DNA of 64,000 nucleotides. Source: Dermatemys mawii (lineage: Eukaryota > Chordata > Testudines > Dermatemydidae). This document shows, piece by piece, positions 24,337-34,499 of the stretch (positions are counted from its first letter, which is position 1; each line of letters begins with the position of its first letter). The stretch spans positions 68,444,663 through 68,508,662 of the forward strand of contig ML677341.1 of NCBI GenBank assembly GCA_007922305.1, in the 5' to 3' direction. A model generated the notes under the pieces. It searched no databases and was not told the DNA's origin. It was given only the letters and a program-made list of their open reading frames with translations. The position numbers and the translations under genes are program-made.

Positions 24337-25119
24337 GGTGTGTGGCTTTGCTGTAGCTACCAGCACAGAAATGCCAATCCTGCTAGGATTTTATTTTAAC
24401 TAAAAATTTATTATCGTGCCAAGTATCAGTAAAGAAATCTTCTGCCTGTGCTTTTTTTCCTATAATGGCTAGAATTTTAAGAGCCATGCTATGTAGCTCA
24501 ATCAGTGTTAGGAATGATAGAAGTAGTTATCTTCCAGACAGGACAGTGGTATAATAATAATATTTATTGCACATCATTTTTCAATGATTTTATGCCATCA
24601 CTTAGGAGATGAATGAAATGGTGCTCTAGCAGGCATGAATGTAAATAAATTAAACATTAAGAACCAGTGAGTTGTAATCATCTTTCTTTAAGATTGCACT
24701 AAATGGTTGCAATCAGTGAAACAAATGAGAGATTGCATTAAATTGCTGTTCCAGAATGTATATCATAGCAGCTAAAACACGGTTCCCATGTATGATAAAA
24801 TAGCTCAGGTTCAGAGAGCAATCTGATTATGTCATAGCATGCATTGGTTTAAAATAACATGCTGGTCAGATAACTCATTAGCAACATTGCTCTCTCTTAT
24901 ATTAATATGGATGAAGTGACAAAAATGAGCAGGAGAGAAATCTTTACCATTTAGTTCCTGGTCTTTATTTTTTAATACAATTTTATATAAATATATATCC
25001 TGGGCTTGAGGATCCTGCAGGAGCATAATGCTGGTGTTAGCATTATACTTGCGATTTCTGCCCTAACTGTGTCGACAAATCTTTTGAAATTCATGTTGTC
25101 CTTGAGGGGCTTCACTGTC
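24337..25119. other. unassigned non-coding DNA
   Basis: Nothing recognised apart from a short ATAATAATAAT run at about 24551. Confidence 0.5.
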
Positions 25120-25124
25120 GCTAT

Positions 25125-25185
25125 CAATTTTATGTGGAAAGTGCTCAGATACTGTGGTGATGGATGGCAATATAAAAGAGAGCTG
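25125..25185 (+). repeat. MIR-type 3' fragment
   Basis: 'gtgctcagatactgtggtga' followed by 'tggcaatataaaa' matches the tail of the MIR copy at 2150-2370. Confidence 0.5.
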
Positions 25186-25639
25186 ATATTTTCTTTAGAA
25201 AGAAATAAAGACCTTAATTGTTGGCACAAAACTATACAAAAAATAAGGGAGGCCTCAGGTCAGTAAAGACAGAGGAAATTTGCCCCTTAAAGTCATTAAA
25301 TTTGGACCTTCAGGTATTCAAGTCACTGCACACAGTGAGCACAATTAAAAATTAAAAATTCAGTACCTCTGTTACCTATAGTAACCTACAATGTCTCCTA
25401 TTCATTGAAGAGGATATTATGGTACCATAGTTGCTGCAAAGCAGCAAATGTTTTCTTAGCTTAGACTACTGATAACAGTAGTTTAGCTGGCCACTTGAGG
25501 ATTCCCCCTGTAAAAAGGAATCCTTGGGTGCCTCACAGCTACCACCACTTTTCCAACCTTGCCCTTACCACTAGCACAGGGGGATTTCAGCATTCCCCAG
25601 CTATGGTATCAGTCACCAGACTTCCACATCAGACAGGGT

Positions 25640-25965
25640 TATGAAATAAGTGAGGGCATTTGTGCTACAGTGGTTAAGCCTGAACATGTGTTTTTCTTCC
25701 AAACACGTGCCCAGGGTGAATAATAGCATAGCAGATGCCTTGTCTCATATTCGGTTCGATAGGTTTGGGAGCTGGGGCCAGGAGCTAGAAACGAATCTGA
25801 GCAGATGCTACAGGTGCTATGGCGCTTTGGTGTATGATGTTGGCAGGGGCATGGAGATCCTAGCTCCGGGCACATGGCTGAGCTTTGAAGGAAGTTTTAA
25901 TGAATTTTTCCAATATCAGGATCTGGAAAGCTGGTCACCAATAGGCCCATCACAGAGGAGTGGAT
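25640..25965 (+). pseudogene. DIRS-like retrotransposon coding relic (RNase H end plus recombinase start)
   Basis: One open frame (25650-26000) joins two blocks. SKHVPRVNNSIADALSH followed by FDRFGSWGQE corresponds to the end of the RT/RNase H region of DIRS-type elements, where HVPGxxNxIADALSR is usual. APGTWLSFEGSFNEFF corresponds to the N-terminal part of their tyrosine recombinase. The glycine of HVPG is R here and the recombinase catalytic region is missing, so it is dead. A Gypsy-like RNase H origin is a weaker alternative, because the second block fits only DIRS. Confidence 0.6.
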
Positions 25966-26044
25966 GTTGCAGCACATGCTCACTAGCAACCCAGCTGTGA
26001 ACATCCTCGATGATCAACTATCAGACTCGAGGGCTGACATGTTT

Positions 26045-26515
26045 TGAGGCTGCTATGCAAGAGGCCATTGGGTGGTGTTTGGGAAAGTGACTGGGTTTTG
26101 GGGAGGCAGCTGAGCTAATTGCTGATGCCTCCTTGCAGCAGATGTCCAGTGCAGGTACTCCCTAGGGAAGGCATCCAGTGACTAGAAAAATGACCTAGTA
26201 AGGGACTAGAAAAGGAGATGCTAGTTAATTGAACAGCGGGTTTGGGGCTCCTGTGATTGGTGCAACAAGAGGCCAACTCTGATTTCTTATAGTCCACTTT
26301 AACCCTACTATGAGAGGGGGTGGCTTGTAAGGTCCAAGCCATAGGCTGGCTGGGGGACCTGGATGGAAAATGAAGGGAGCTGGTGGGAGCCCTGGGGAGT
26401 TATTTGAATGAATGTAGAGGGCACTGTGCCCTTTTATCTGCTGGGTAGTCCCAGACATCTAGTAATAAACTTACAGACTGATTAAATCTACATCAATTGT
26501 CTCTTATCCTTCTTT
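26045..26515 (+). repeat. retroelement 3'-end relic, copy C
   Basis: Shares 'aattgctgatgcctccttg' and a following 'cagtgcaggta' with copy B, and an AATAAA (26464-26469) with 'ctgattaaatctacatc' with copies A and B. It starts about 100 bp after the DIRS-like coding relic. The two could be parts of one element, which would identify the family. Confidence 0.5.
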
Positions 26516-27569
26516 AAGTATAGCTGGACTATGAAAGTAAGTGTTGTAATCCTAGAGGAAATGTAAAGATAGACTAGCTGCAGAAAGAAATTTGAACCTT
26601 TTTTCTCATTATGTAAATTGTATTGTCTTTACTACTTTTATACTTTTCACTAATGCCCATCCTGTCAGTTTTACACTGCAGTTTGGACCAACCAAAAGGG
26701 ATCAGTCAATGATTCCGCTTCATTTCAGTCTTCTGCCAAACCACAACATTCATAAGGGCTTTCTGATCAATCAGGGCTCTCTGGCTAGGGAGAGAGAGAT
26801 AGTAAGTTTAGTAGAATGCTTACCTTTCATTTTGTTCAGAATATATTGAAGCAGGTAGTGGAAAAAACAGAAGTGGTGAGTGTGGTATAGTGCAATGTAG
26901 TTTATAATAATGCAGCACTTTTTTCTGCACTTTATTAGTGACAATCTGAATGTTCTGGTTCTACCCAACAGCATAACCAAACAGGGATACTGCTAATTCA
27001 CTGCTTGTATGTATCAACCTAACTATATTATAATGATTTAAATGATTAACATAAATCTTGAATGTATAAAGCTAGGCACCTATTCACCAAAGAAAAAAAG
27101 AAAGACAGAAAAATGCTAGGATACAATAAATAGCGCCTATATTCACTGTTGATTTTCTCCAGATGTATTCAAACAGCTTAATAGATCCTCCACTGAATAT
27201 TTTAATGTGAATTCAAGAGTTCAGTCAAAATTAATGCAGAAGAAAATTATTTTTCTATGTGTAGAATGGTTAATCTTTTTCCTTTTTATTTTAATTCTCT
27301 CTACAATGGACTGTACACATATCAGGTAGCTTTTACTCTGAAGTACAACTGTAAATAGTGCGAGCACTTTACATAAAAATCATAAACAAGACTGGAGCCT
27401 ATATATGAATTTTACATCTGAGTATGTATCTAATAATTCAGTGTGCTTTACAGTCCAGTATCCTTTTCTCATACCAACACCAAGATCCTTCTTTAAATTC
27501 TTGGTCCAGTGAGTGGAAATGTAATAAATATGCATAAAATCAAAGAGATGTGGTTGGATCTAGCCAGAG
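26516..27569. other. unassigned non-coding DNA
   Basis: Nothing recognised. Confidence 0.5.
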
Positions 27570-27574
27570 CTCAA

Positions 27575-27670
27575 GACAAAAGGGCTGATCTTACATCTCC
27601 TAGGTAAGCAAAACTCCCGTTGAAAGCAATGAATATTTTGCCTACATAACTACAGGACCAAGCCAAAACT
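27575..27670. repeat. old self-complementary dispersed repeat
   Basis: 'gcaaaactcccgttgaaag' faces 'tattttgcctacataac' in a fold-back arrangement, with 'gctgatcttacat' and 'aggaccaagcc' outside. It resembles the old sauropsid repeats built around 'cattgacttcaatggg'. Diverged. Confidence 0.4.
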
Positions 27671-28142
27671 TGTGACAAGGTCGGGAGCAGAAGTGAGAGC
27701 ATGAGTTCACGCGGGGCTCCAGTTTGAATGCAAAGTCACACACTCTGCAAAGAGTTTTATGAGCAGTGAGCTCAAAACTACAAGAGCAAAGAGTACAAAC
27801 CAAACAGTTCAGCTCCTACATTTCTCCAGAGCTCCCTGCCCTAGTTGCTGGTCAGCACAACCTCTTCATTTCTCATCCTGGAGGATAACACCCCTTGCTG
27901 TAACAATGCTGAACCTAAATAGGTTCATCAGGACTTAACTAGCTTCTGGCTGGACGTGTTTCCCTGAACAGCCTCTGGACACCCTCTATAGCCTCTGAAC
28001 ACCTTGGATGTTGTGTGCCTTGATAAGATTTTTTCTATGGACATCAGCGGAATTGGTGATGGTTGGGATTTAGGGTCCCCTCCAGGGGGTACAAAAAGAC
28101 CTAAATACCACATTACAGGGAGACTATTGCTGCCCTATACTT
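27671..28142. other. unassigned non-coding DNA
   Basis: Nothing recognised. Confidence 0.5.
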
Positions 28143-28282
28143 GGAGCTTGTCTACCTTCCACGTTACTGCAAACCATTTGGGACTTTCAGTGTGCTGAGG
28201 CAGTGTCCACGTGGCAAACTGGTGTGCTGTAGATTCACAACCTGCCTTGCCAGGCAGTAACTTGCTGCGTAGACAGGCCCTT
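28143..28282. mobile_element. short fold-back DNA-transposon remnant
   Basis: The left end 'gagcttgtctacc' with 'gttactgc' is mirrored by 'gcagtaacttgctgcgtaga' and 'caggcccttgg' on the right. It has the same terminal wording ('cttgtctac') as the miniature element at 59525-59749. No target duplication resolved. Confidence 0.55.
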
Positions 28283-29434
28283 GGTGAATAGCACTTGATT
28301 CCATCACTTACCAATATATAGTATTTTGCCTGCAACTTTTATAAATGAGATGAAATTGTCAATGCTGAGTAACGTTGCTTTAATCCATTCATTCAAACAT
28401 AATATATGTAAGCCCTGATTCTCAGAGGAGCTGAGTACTTACAGCTTCCTTTGCTTTAGTTGTAGGTACTCAATATTTCTGCAAATGAAGCCCATGATAC
28501 CTAATGAATACTAATACCTCAGTTACCTTTCCATTACCAGTAGGTACAACACCTGGCTAACCATTTACCCTTCATTTGCTTTGGCTGTTTAACCTTGACT
28601 TAATTTATGGGGGGAAATGTGCCTTGCCATTGCATTACAACTAGTATGATTACTAAGACCATTTGCCTTCACATAGACAACATCTTATTCTGTTTGTCCA
28701 GTTGAATGCAGTCAGTTCTCACAGTACTGGGGAATATTCATAACCTTTTCCTGTCTTAAAATAAACTGGAAAGATCCTGAAATTTCCTCTCTCTAGGATT
28801 ACCTAAGTTGCTGCTCAAGTGGAATTCTTCCCCTGCCACCACTGTCTTTAAAGCATCAAATATTGCTTCATATCTCTGCAGGTTTAATAAGCTTATGCAT
28901 AAGCTCCACTTATAATTAAATAGTTGGAGGCATTTCTCCCATTACTCATTGTCTGAATAAATTTAATCAGAATGATAATCTTAGTTAAGTGTGCATAGTT
29001 ATTTTAAGCTATTTCTATTTGGATTGATGGCAAACATTATAGGTAATGATAATGTTTCAAACTATCTTAACTTGTGCTCTCCTCAGATTTCACTAGTTAG
29101 ATAGGGTCACATGTGGAAGCTCCAAGAAAAACCCAGATGCTGCAGAAAGTGGAGTGGCTATTTCACCATGAGTCACATTTACCCAGTAGTTCAGAATGGT
29201 ACTAGGCGACACTGACTTTTTGGAAGTGCCATCTTTTATATGAGGCATAGAATTGAGTTTCTGGCTATTTGTGATCATTAAAGATCCCAGGATAATTTTA
29301 CAAGAGTCAGAGCATTGTCTCTGTTGAACTTGCCCATTTCCAGTGTATGCAGTTACAATCTGTCTGTCTAAATGCCCATGTGACTTGGCTGTAGACAATG
29401 GATCACATGATGTGGTCAGGATGAAAGCTGGAGG
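28283..29434. other. unassigned non-coding DNA
   Basis: Nothing recognised. The open frame on the minus strand at 29093-29437 matches no family I know, though it borders the Penelope-like element and might include its decayed end. Confidence 0.45.
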
Positions 29435-29465
29435 CATGTAGGTAAGTACAGCGGTCAGTAAGTTT

Positions 29466-29654
29466 CTAGTATAGGATAGTGTTTATGTGACTATCGCTTA
29501 TTAGGACTTTAATGTCTAGGAAGTGGACCTCTTGTGTGGACTGGTTCAGGCTGAGGCTGATGGCGGGGTAGAAATTGTTGAAATCCTGGTAGAATTCCTC
29601 AAGGGCCTCCTTCCAATGGGTCCAGATAATGAAGATGTCATCAATGTAGCGCAA
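29466..29654 (-). pseudogene. Penelope-like RT fragment with catalytic YIDD
   Basis: A 62-codon stretch begins MRYIDDIFIIWTHWKEALEE. YIDD is the catalytic aspartate pair of the polymerase, and STQEVHFLDIKV follows, as in Penelope-like elements. The frame is cut at its N-terminal side by the CR1 insertion exactly in front of the YIDD region. The missing upstream residues resume at 31367 and beyond. Confidence 0.85.
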
Positions 29655-29674
29655 CTTGATTGCACTACATTGAT

Positions 29675-31366
29675 TGCGCTAATTGATAAACTTAACTGTA
29701 ACAAGTGACTGGGACCGGATAGCATTCACCCAAGAGTTCTGAAAGAACTCAAATGTGAAATTGCAGAACTATTAACTAGGGTTTGTAACCTGTCCTTTAA
29801 ATCGGCTTCTGTACCCAATGACTGGAAGATAGCTAATGTAACGCCTATATTTAAAAAGGGCTCTAGAGGTGATCCTGACAACTACAGACCGGTAACTCTA
29901 ACGTCCATACTGGGCAAATTAGTTGAAACAATAGTAAAGAATAAAATTGTCAGGCACATAGAAGAACATAAATTGTTAGGCAAAAGTCTGCATGGTTTCT
30001 GTAAAGGGAAATCATGTCTTACTAATCTATTGGAGTTCTTTGAAGGGGTCAACAAACATGTGGACAAGGGGGATCCAGTGGACGTAGTGTACTTAGATTT
30101 CCAGAAAGCCTTTGACAAGGTCCCTCACCAAAGGCTCTTACATAAATTAAGTTGCCATGGGATAAGAAGGAAGATCCTTTCATGAATTGAGAACTGGTTA
30201 AAAGACAGAGAACAAAGGGTAGGAATAAATGGTAAATTTTCAGAATGGAGAGGGGTAACTAGTGGTGTTCCCCAAAGGTCAGTCCTAGGAGCAATCCTAT
30301 TCAACTTATTCATCAATGATTTGGAGGAAGGGGTAAACAGTGAGGTGGCAAAGTTTGCAGATGATACTAAACTGCTCAAAATAGTTAAGACCCAAGCAGA
30401 CTGTGAAGAACTTCAAAAAGATCTCACAAAATTAAGTGATTGGGCAACAAAATGGCAAATGAAATTTAATGTGGATAAATGTAAAGTAATGCACATTGGA
30501 AAAAATAACCCCAACTATACGTACAATATGATGGGGGCTAATTTAGCTACAACTATTCAGGAAAAAGATCTTGGAGTCATCGTGGATAGTTCTCTGAAGA
30601 TGTCCATGCAGTGTGCAGCAGCGGTCAAAAAAGCAAACAGGATGTTAGGAATCATTAACAAAGGGGTAGAAAATAAGATGGAGAATATCTTATTGCCCTT
30701 ATACAAATCCATGGTGTGCCCACATCTTGAATACTGTGTACAAATGTGGTCTCCTCATCTCAAAAAGGATATTAGAAAAGGTTCAGAGAAGGGCAACTAA
30801 AATGATTAGGGGATTGGAACGGGTCCCATATGAGGAGAGATTAAAGAGGCTAGGACTTTTTAGCTTGGAAAAGAGGAGACAAAGGGGGGATATGATAGAG
30901 GTATATAAAATTATGAGTGGCATGGAGAAAGTGAATAAGGAAAAGTTATTTACTTGTTCCCATAATAGCAGAACTAGAGGCCACCCATTGAAATTAGTGG
31001 GCAGCAGGTTTAAAACAAATAAAAGGAAATTCTTCTTCACACAGCGCACAGTAAACCTGTAGAACTTCTTGCCTGAGGAGGCTGTGAAGGCTAGGACTAT
31101 AACAGGGTTTAAAAGCGAACTGGATAAATTCATGGAGGCTAAGTCCATTAATGGCTATTAGCCAGGCTGGGTAAGGAATGGTGTCCCTAGCCTCTGTTTG
31201 TCAGAGAGGGGTGATGGATGGCAGGAGAGAGATCACTTGATCTTTACCTGTTAGGTTCACTCACTCTGGGGCACCTGGCATTGGCCACTGTTGGAAGACA
31301 GGATACTGGGCTAGATGGACCTTTGGTCTGACCCAGTACGGCCCTTCTTATGTTCTTATGTTCTTA
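29675..31366 (+). mobile_element. CR1 LINE, 5'-truncated, rather intact 3' half
   Basis: It starts within ORF2 and ends in the tandem octamer tail (TTATGTTC-type) at 31347-31366, with the full 3' UTR. Reverse-transcriptase sequence is continuous from 29709 apart from three lesions. Its 3' part recurs at 10538-11010. The element sits inside the Penelope-like element. Its 5' edge shows an inverted repeat of host sequence (see findings). Confidence 0.92.
29709..31062 (+). pseudogene. CR1 ORF2 reverse-transcriptase domain, C-terminal half
   Basis: Motifs in order: FKKGSRGDPDNYRPVTLTS, LHGFCKGKSCLTNLLEF, VYLDFQKAFDKVPHQRLLHK (motif A), GVPQRSVLGAILFNLFINDL (motif B), KFADDTKL with catalytic ADD at 30354-30365 (motif C), and the tail [19 protein letters not shown]. 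Lesions are a TGA at 30183-30185, a frameshift near 30770 and a TAG at 31060-31062. The N-terminal endonuclease is absent through 5' truncation. The enzyme would copy CR1 RNA into DNA at the nicked target in the nucleus. This copy cannot. Confidence 0.92.
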
Positions 31367-31460
31367 AGTAGAGTAGGGGCATTAGGGGATGAGAGCTGAG
31401 GAAGCGTTATTCTAAGTCAACCATAAAAAGGTTGGCATACTGTGGTGCCATGGAGGTACA

Positions 31461-31516
31461 CATAGCAGTGCCGCTGACTTGAAGGACCCATAGCAGTGCT
31501 GCTGACTTGAGGACAA
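31461..31516. repeat. 28-bp tandem duplication inside the Penelope-like element
   Basis: Two near-identical units of about 28 bp starting 'catagcagtgc', at 31461 and 31489, differing by a base or two plus a one-base indel. The duplication breaks the RT frame locally. Confidence 0.7.
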
Positions 31517-31678
31517 AGTCACAAAGTTCAGTCACCAGGTTTGCCATGATAATATTGGAGTTGCTATTCCTGACGGCTTATATGCCATCTTTGTGAGGAA
31601 TGTTGGTGTAGAGGGCTTCTATATCCATAGTGGCTAGGATGGTGTTTTCCGGAAGATCGCCAAAGGATTGTAGTTTTC

Positions 31679-31948
31679 TCAGGAAGTCAGTGGTGTATTG
31701 AAGTAGCTGGGAGTGCTGTTAGTGTAGGGCCTGAGGAGAGAGTCTCTATAGCTAGATAATCCTGCTGTCAGGGTGCCAGTGCCTGAGATGATGGGGCATC
31801 CAGGATTCTCAGGTTTATGGAGTTTGGGTAACAGATAGAATACCCCTGGTCGAGGGTCTAGGGGGGTGTCAGTGTAGATTTGTTCCTGTGCTTCTTTAGG
31901 GAGTTTCTGGAGCAGATGGTGTGGTTGAGTGGTCAGCAATGTCGACAC
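31679..31948 (-). pseudogene. Penelope-like RT fragment (fingers region)
   Basis: A minus-strand frame with LPKEAQEQIYTDTPLDPRPG, then VFYLLPKLHKPENPGCPIIS and GTGTLTAGLSS. This is the conserved block before motif A in Penelope-like elements. The first codons of the open frame belong to the nested miniature element that begins at 31927. Confidence 0.85.
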
Positions 31949-32170
31949 ACAGGACCGCCGGGTAAGTACCCTTAGCTGGCCCCTCTGCTTTATTTACCTG
32001 CTGGCTTGCCGCTCGCCACTTCCCGCGGCCCCCATTGGACTGGGATGGTGAACCACGGCCATTGGAAGCCGTGGGAAGCGGTGCGTGGTGAGCCGGCAGG
32101 TAGATAAAGCAGTGGGGCCAGCTAAGGGTTTTTACCCTGCGGTCCAGCGTGCTGACATTGCCAACCGTTA
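31927..32170. mobile_element. 244-bp GC-rich hAT miniature element in the Penelope element
   Basis: The ends 'gtcagcaatgtc' and 'gacattgccaacc' are imperfect inverted repeats. The interior is a long palindrome, with 'cccttagctggccc' and 'tgctttat' on the left mirrored by 'ataaagc' and 'gggccagctaaggg' on the right. Flanking octamers GTGTGGTT (31919-31926) and GTGTAGTT (32171-32178) look like an 8-bp duplication with one change. The high GC content contrasts with the surroundings. Confidence 0.75.
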
Positions 32171-32379
32171 GTGTAGTTTCTTTTGGTAATCCTCAGTGGG
32201 GTCAGAGGGTAATGGCCTGTAGAATGTGGTGTCAAAGAGTTGTCTAGCAGCCTCTCTTTCATATTCCAACCTACTTTGTCAGCCTTTTTGATTATAATGT
32301 CAGAGTTGTTTCTGAGGCTGTGGATTGCATTGTGATCTGCACAGTTGAGGTTATGGGGCAGGTGATGCTGCATTTCCAC
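32122..32379 (-). pseudogene. Penelope-like RT N-terminal fragment
   Basis: The frame includes MQHHLPHNLNCADHNAIHSL and RNNSDIIIKKADKVG, which match the 'DxIIxKADKGG' block that precedes the fingers in Penelope-like RTs. The expected GG is changed. The last third of the open frame runs into the miniature element at 32170 and is not part of the protein. Confidence 0.75.
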
Positions 32380-32691
32380 AATTTCAGCCCATGCACTTTG
32401 GCGGAAGAACTCTATCTATAAATCCAGCTTGTTGTTTTGACCTTCAAGAGGAGTCCACACAAAATCCTTCTTTTTGTAGTGTTGGTAGGAAGCATTCTGT
32501 GGGTTAGCGTACTATTCAATGGTGCATTGTAAATATTCCTTTAATTGGAGATGTCAGAAGTAGGATTCTAGGTCACTGCAGAACTGTATCATGTTTGTGG
32601 CAGTGATGTGGCGGAAAGAGAGGCCCTGAGATAGGATAGACTCTTCTGTCGGGCTAAGAGTATAGTATATTCAGGTGAGAGATTTTTCTTC

Positions 32692-33356
32692 AATTCTTGT
32701 CTTAAACAGTTTTATAATAGAGCTTTTTGTTGGATTGCTGCATCCTATGGCAAATGTAGTTACATTTCAGTGCTGGATAAAGTTGTAATTCCCATGTATG
32801 TCATGTAATTTGTGTGATCCTGCAAACAGAATTCCACATACTTCATGCTTGCATGTAGCCCCATTGAAATCGTGGGGAGGCTGGGGCACCATATCACATG
32901 TGACTGAGGAAGCGAGCACAAATATTAAGAGGATGCAGAGCTCTGAAAGGAAGATGCAGAAGTTCTAGGTACAAAAAGAGAAGCTGAGATAAATGAAGAC
33001 CACTATAGGCCATCCCAGAGATGCTTGTCTGTGTGCAGTGATGACACCAACCATTCACAGACCAGAAAAGCCCTTACACTATGCTAGGATTATTTAAGCC
33101 CCATCATCCTTAGCAACACATTACACCAACAAAGAACGGAGGGACGAAAAGTCCTTATTTTTAATATTACTGGAAAAGATTTATGCCTCACATTGTTTTC
33201 AGATAGAAACCGTAGCTGAAGTCACTAAGGGTTATGTTGAAAGGACATTTACCAAGTATTGTATTATTGAGGGGATAACAAAGGTGTTTTCATATTAATT
33301 TGGAAACATTACTGATGGAAATTGTGAAGTATAGGGTCTTGTTAAGATTATTCTTA
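32692..33356. other. unassigned non-coding DNA
   Basis: Nothing recognised. Confidence 0.5.
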
Positions 33357-34280
33357 GAATCATAAAATATCGGGGTTGGAAAGGACCTCAGGAGGTCATC
33401 TAGTCCAACCCCCTGCTCAAAGCAGGAACAATCCCCAGCTAAATTATCCCAGCCAAGGCTTTGTCAAGCCGGACCTTAAAAAGGAAGAAGATTCCACCAT
33501 CTCCCTAGGTAACCCATTCCAGTGCTTCACCACCCCCATAGTTAAAAGTTTTTCCTAATATCCAACCCAAACCTCCCCCACTGTAACTTGAGACTATTAC
33601 TTCTTGTTCTGTCACCTGTTACCAATGAGAACTGTCTAGATCCATCCTCTTTGGAACCCCCTTTCAGGTAGTTGAAAGCAGCTATCAAATCCCCTTTCAT
33701 TCTTCTCTTCTGCAGACAAAACAATCCCAGTTCCCTCAGCCTCTCCTCACAAATCATGTACTCCAGCCATCTAATCATTTTTGTTGCCCTCCTCTGGACT
33801 CTTTCCAATTTTTCCACATACTTCTTGTAGTGTGGGGCCCAGAACTGGACACAGTACCCCAGATGTGGCCTCACCAATGCCCGATAGAGAGGAATGACCT
33901 TGTCCCTCAATCTGCTGGCAGTGCTCCTACTTATACAGCGTCAAATGCCGTTAGCCATCTTGGCAACAAGGGCACACTGTTGACTCATATCCAGCTTCTC
34001 ATCCATTGTAACCCCTTGGTCTTTTTCTGCAGAACTGTGGCCTAGCCACTCGGTCCCTAGTCTATAGCAGTGCATGGGATTCTTCTGTCCTAACTGCAGG
34101 ACTCTGCACTTGTCATTGTTGAATCTCATCAGATTTATTTTGGCCTAATCCTCTAATATGTCTAGGTCCTTCTGTAAACCATATCCCTACTCTCCAGTGT
34201 ATCTACCATTCCTCCCAGTTTACTGTCATCTGCAAACTTGATGAGGGTGCAGTCCATGCCATCCTCCAGATCGTTTATGT
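33357..34280 (-). mobile_element. second CR1 LINE, 5'-truncated, minus strand
   Basis: The 3' end on the plus strand reads 'agaatcataaaatatcgggg' and 'ggtcatctagtccaaccccc', the classic bird/turtle CR1 end. It differs from the octamer tail of the CR1 at 31366, so a different subfamily. Coding remnants occupy 33542-34129. The 5' truncation is near 34280. Confidence 0.9.
33542..34129 (-). pseudogene. CR1 ORF2 C-terminal part
   Basis: Two minus-strand frames: [20 protein letters not shown] with SSAEKDQGV and [20 protein letters not shown] (33941-34129), then [38 protein letters not shown] and [19 protein letters not shown] (33542-33910). This is the region from just after the FADD motif to the C-terminus. 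The two frames are separated by stops around 33911-33940. Confidence 0.88.
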
Positions 34281-34499
34281 GTACCAAGTGTATTTATCTT
34301 GTTTAAATAAAATCCAGAAAGGCTAAATACTTTCCATGGTTTAATGAAATGAGGGCACATAGAAATGTTTGCTAATATTGCATGTTTTATTTAGAGACTT
34401 GTACACTATGATATTGTTGAAAAATAAGAATGTTTCTTGGTAGCAAGAATTTAAAATTGATTTTATAATAAGTTTACAGGTGGATTCCATATTACTGTA

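Larger units (their letters stand above)
29435..32690 (-). mobile_element. Penelope-like retroelement, minus strand, split by two insertions
   Basis: The host element covers 29435-29654, 31367-31926 and 32171-32690. Its gaps hold a CR1 and a hAT miniature element. Its reverse-transcriptase ORF is readable in pieces: RNNSDIIIKKADKVG (32122-32379 frame), PGVFYLLPKLHKPENPG and PIISGTGTLT (31679-31948), a motif-A type run near MDIEALYTNIPHKDGI (about 31590-31640), and RYIDDIFIIWTH (29466-29654). These are the standard order of Penelope-like RT motifs. No GIY-YIG endonuclease part was found past the left end, so the 3' end may be lost. Confidence 0.85.
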
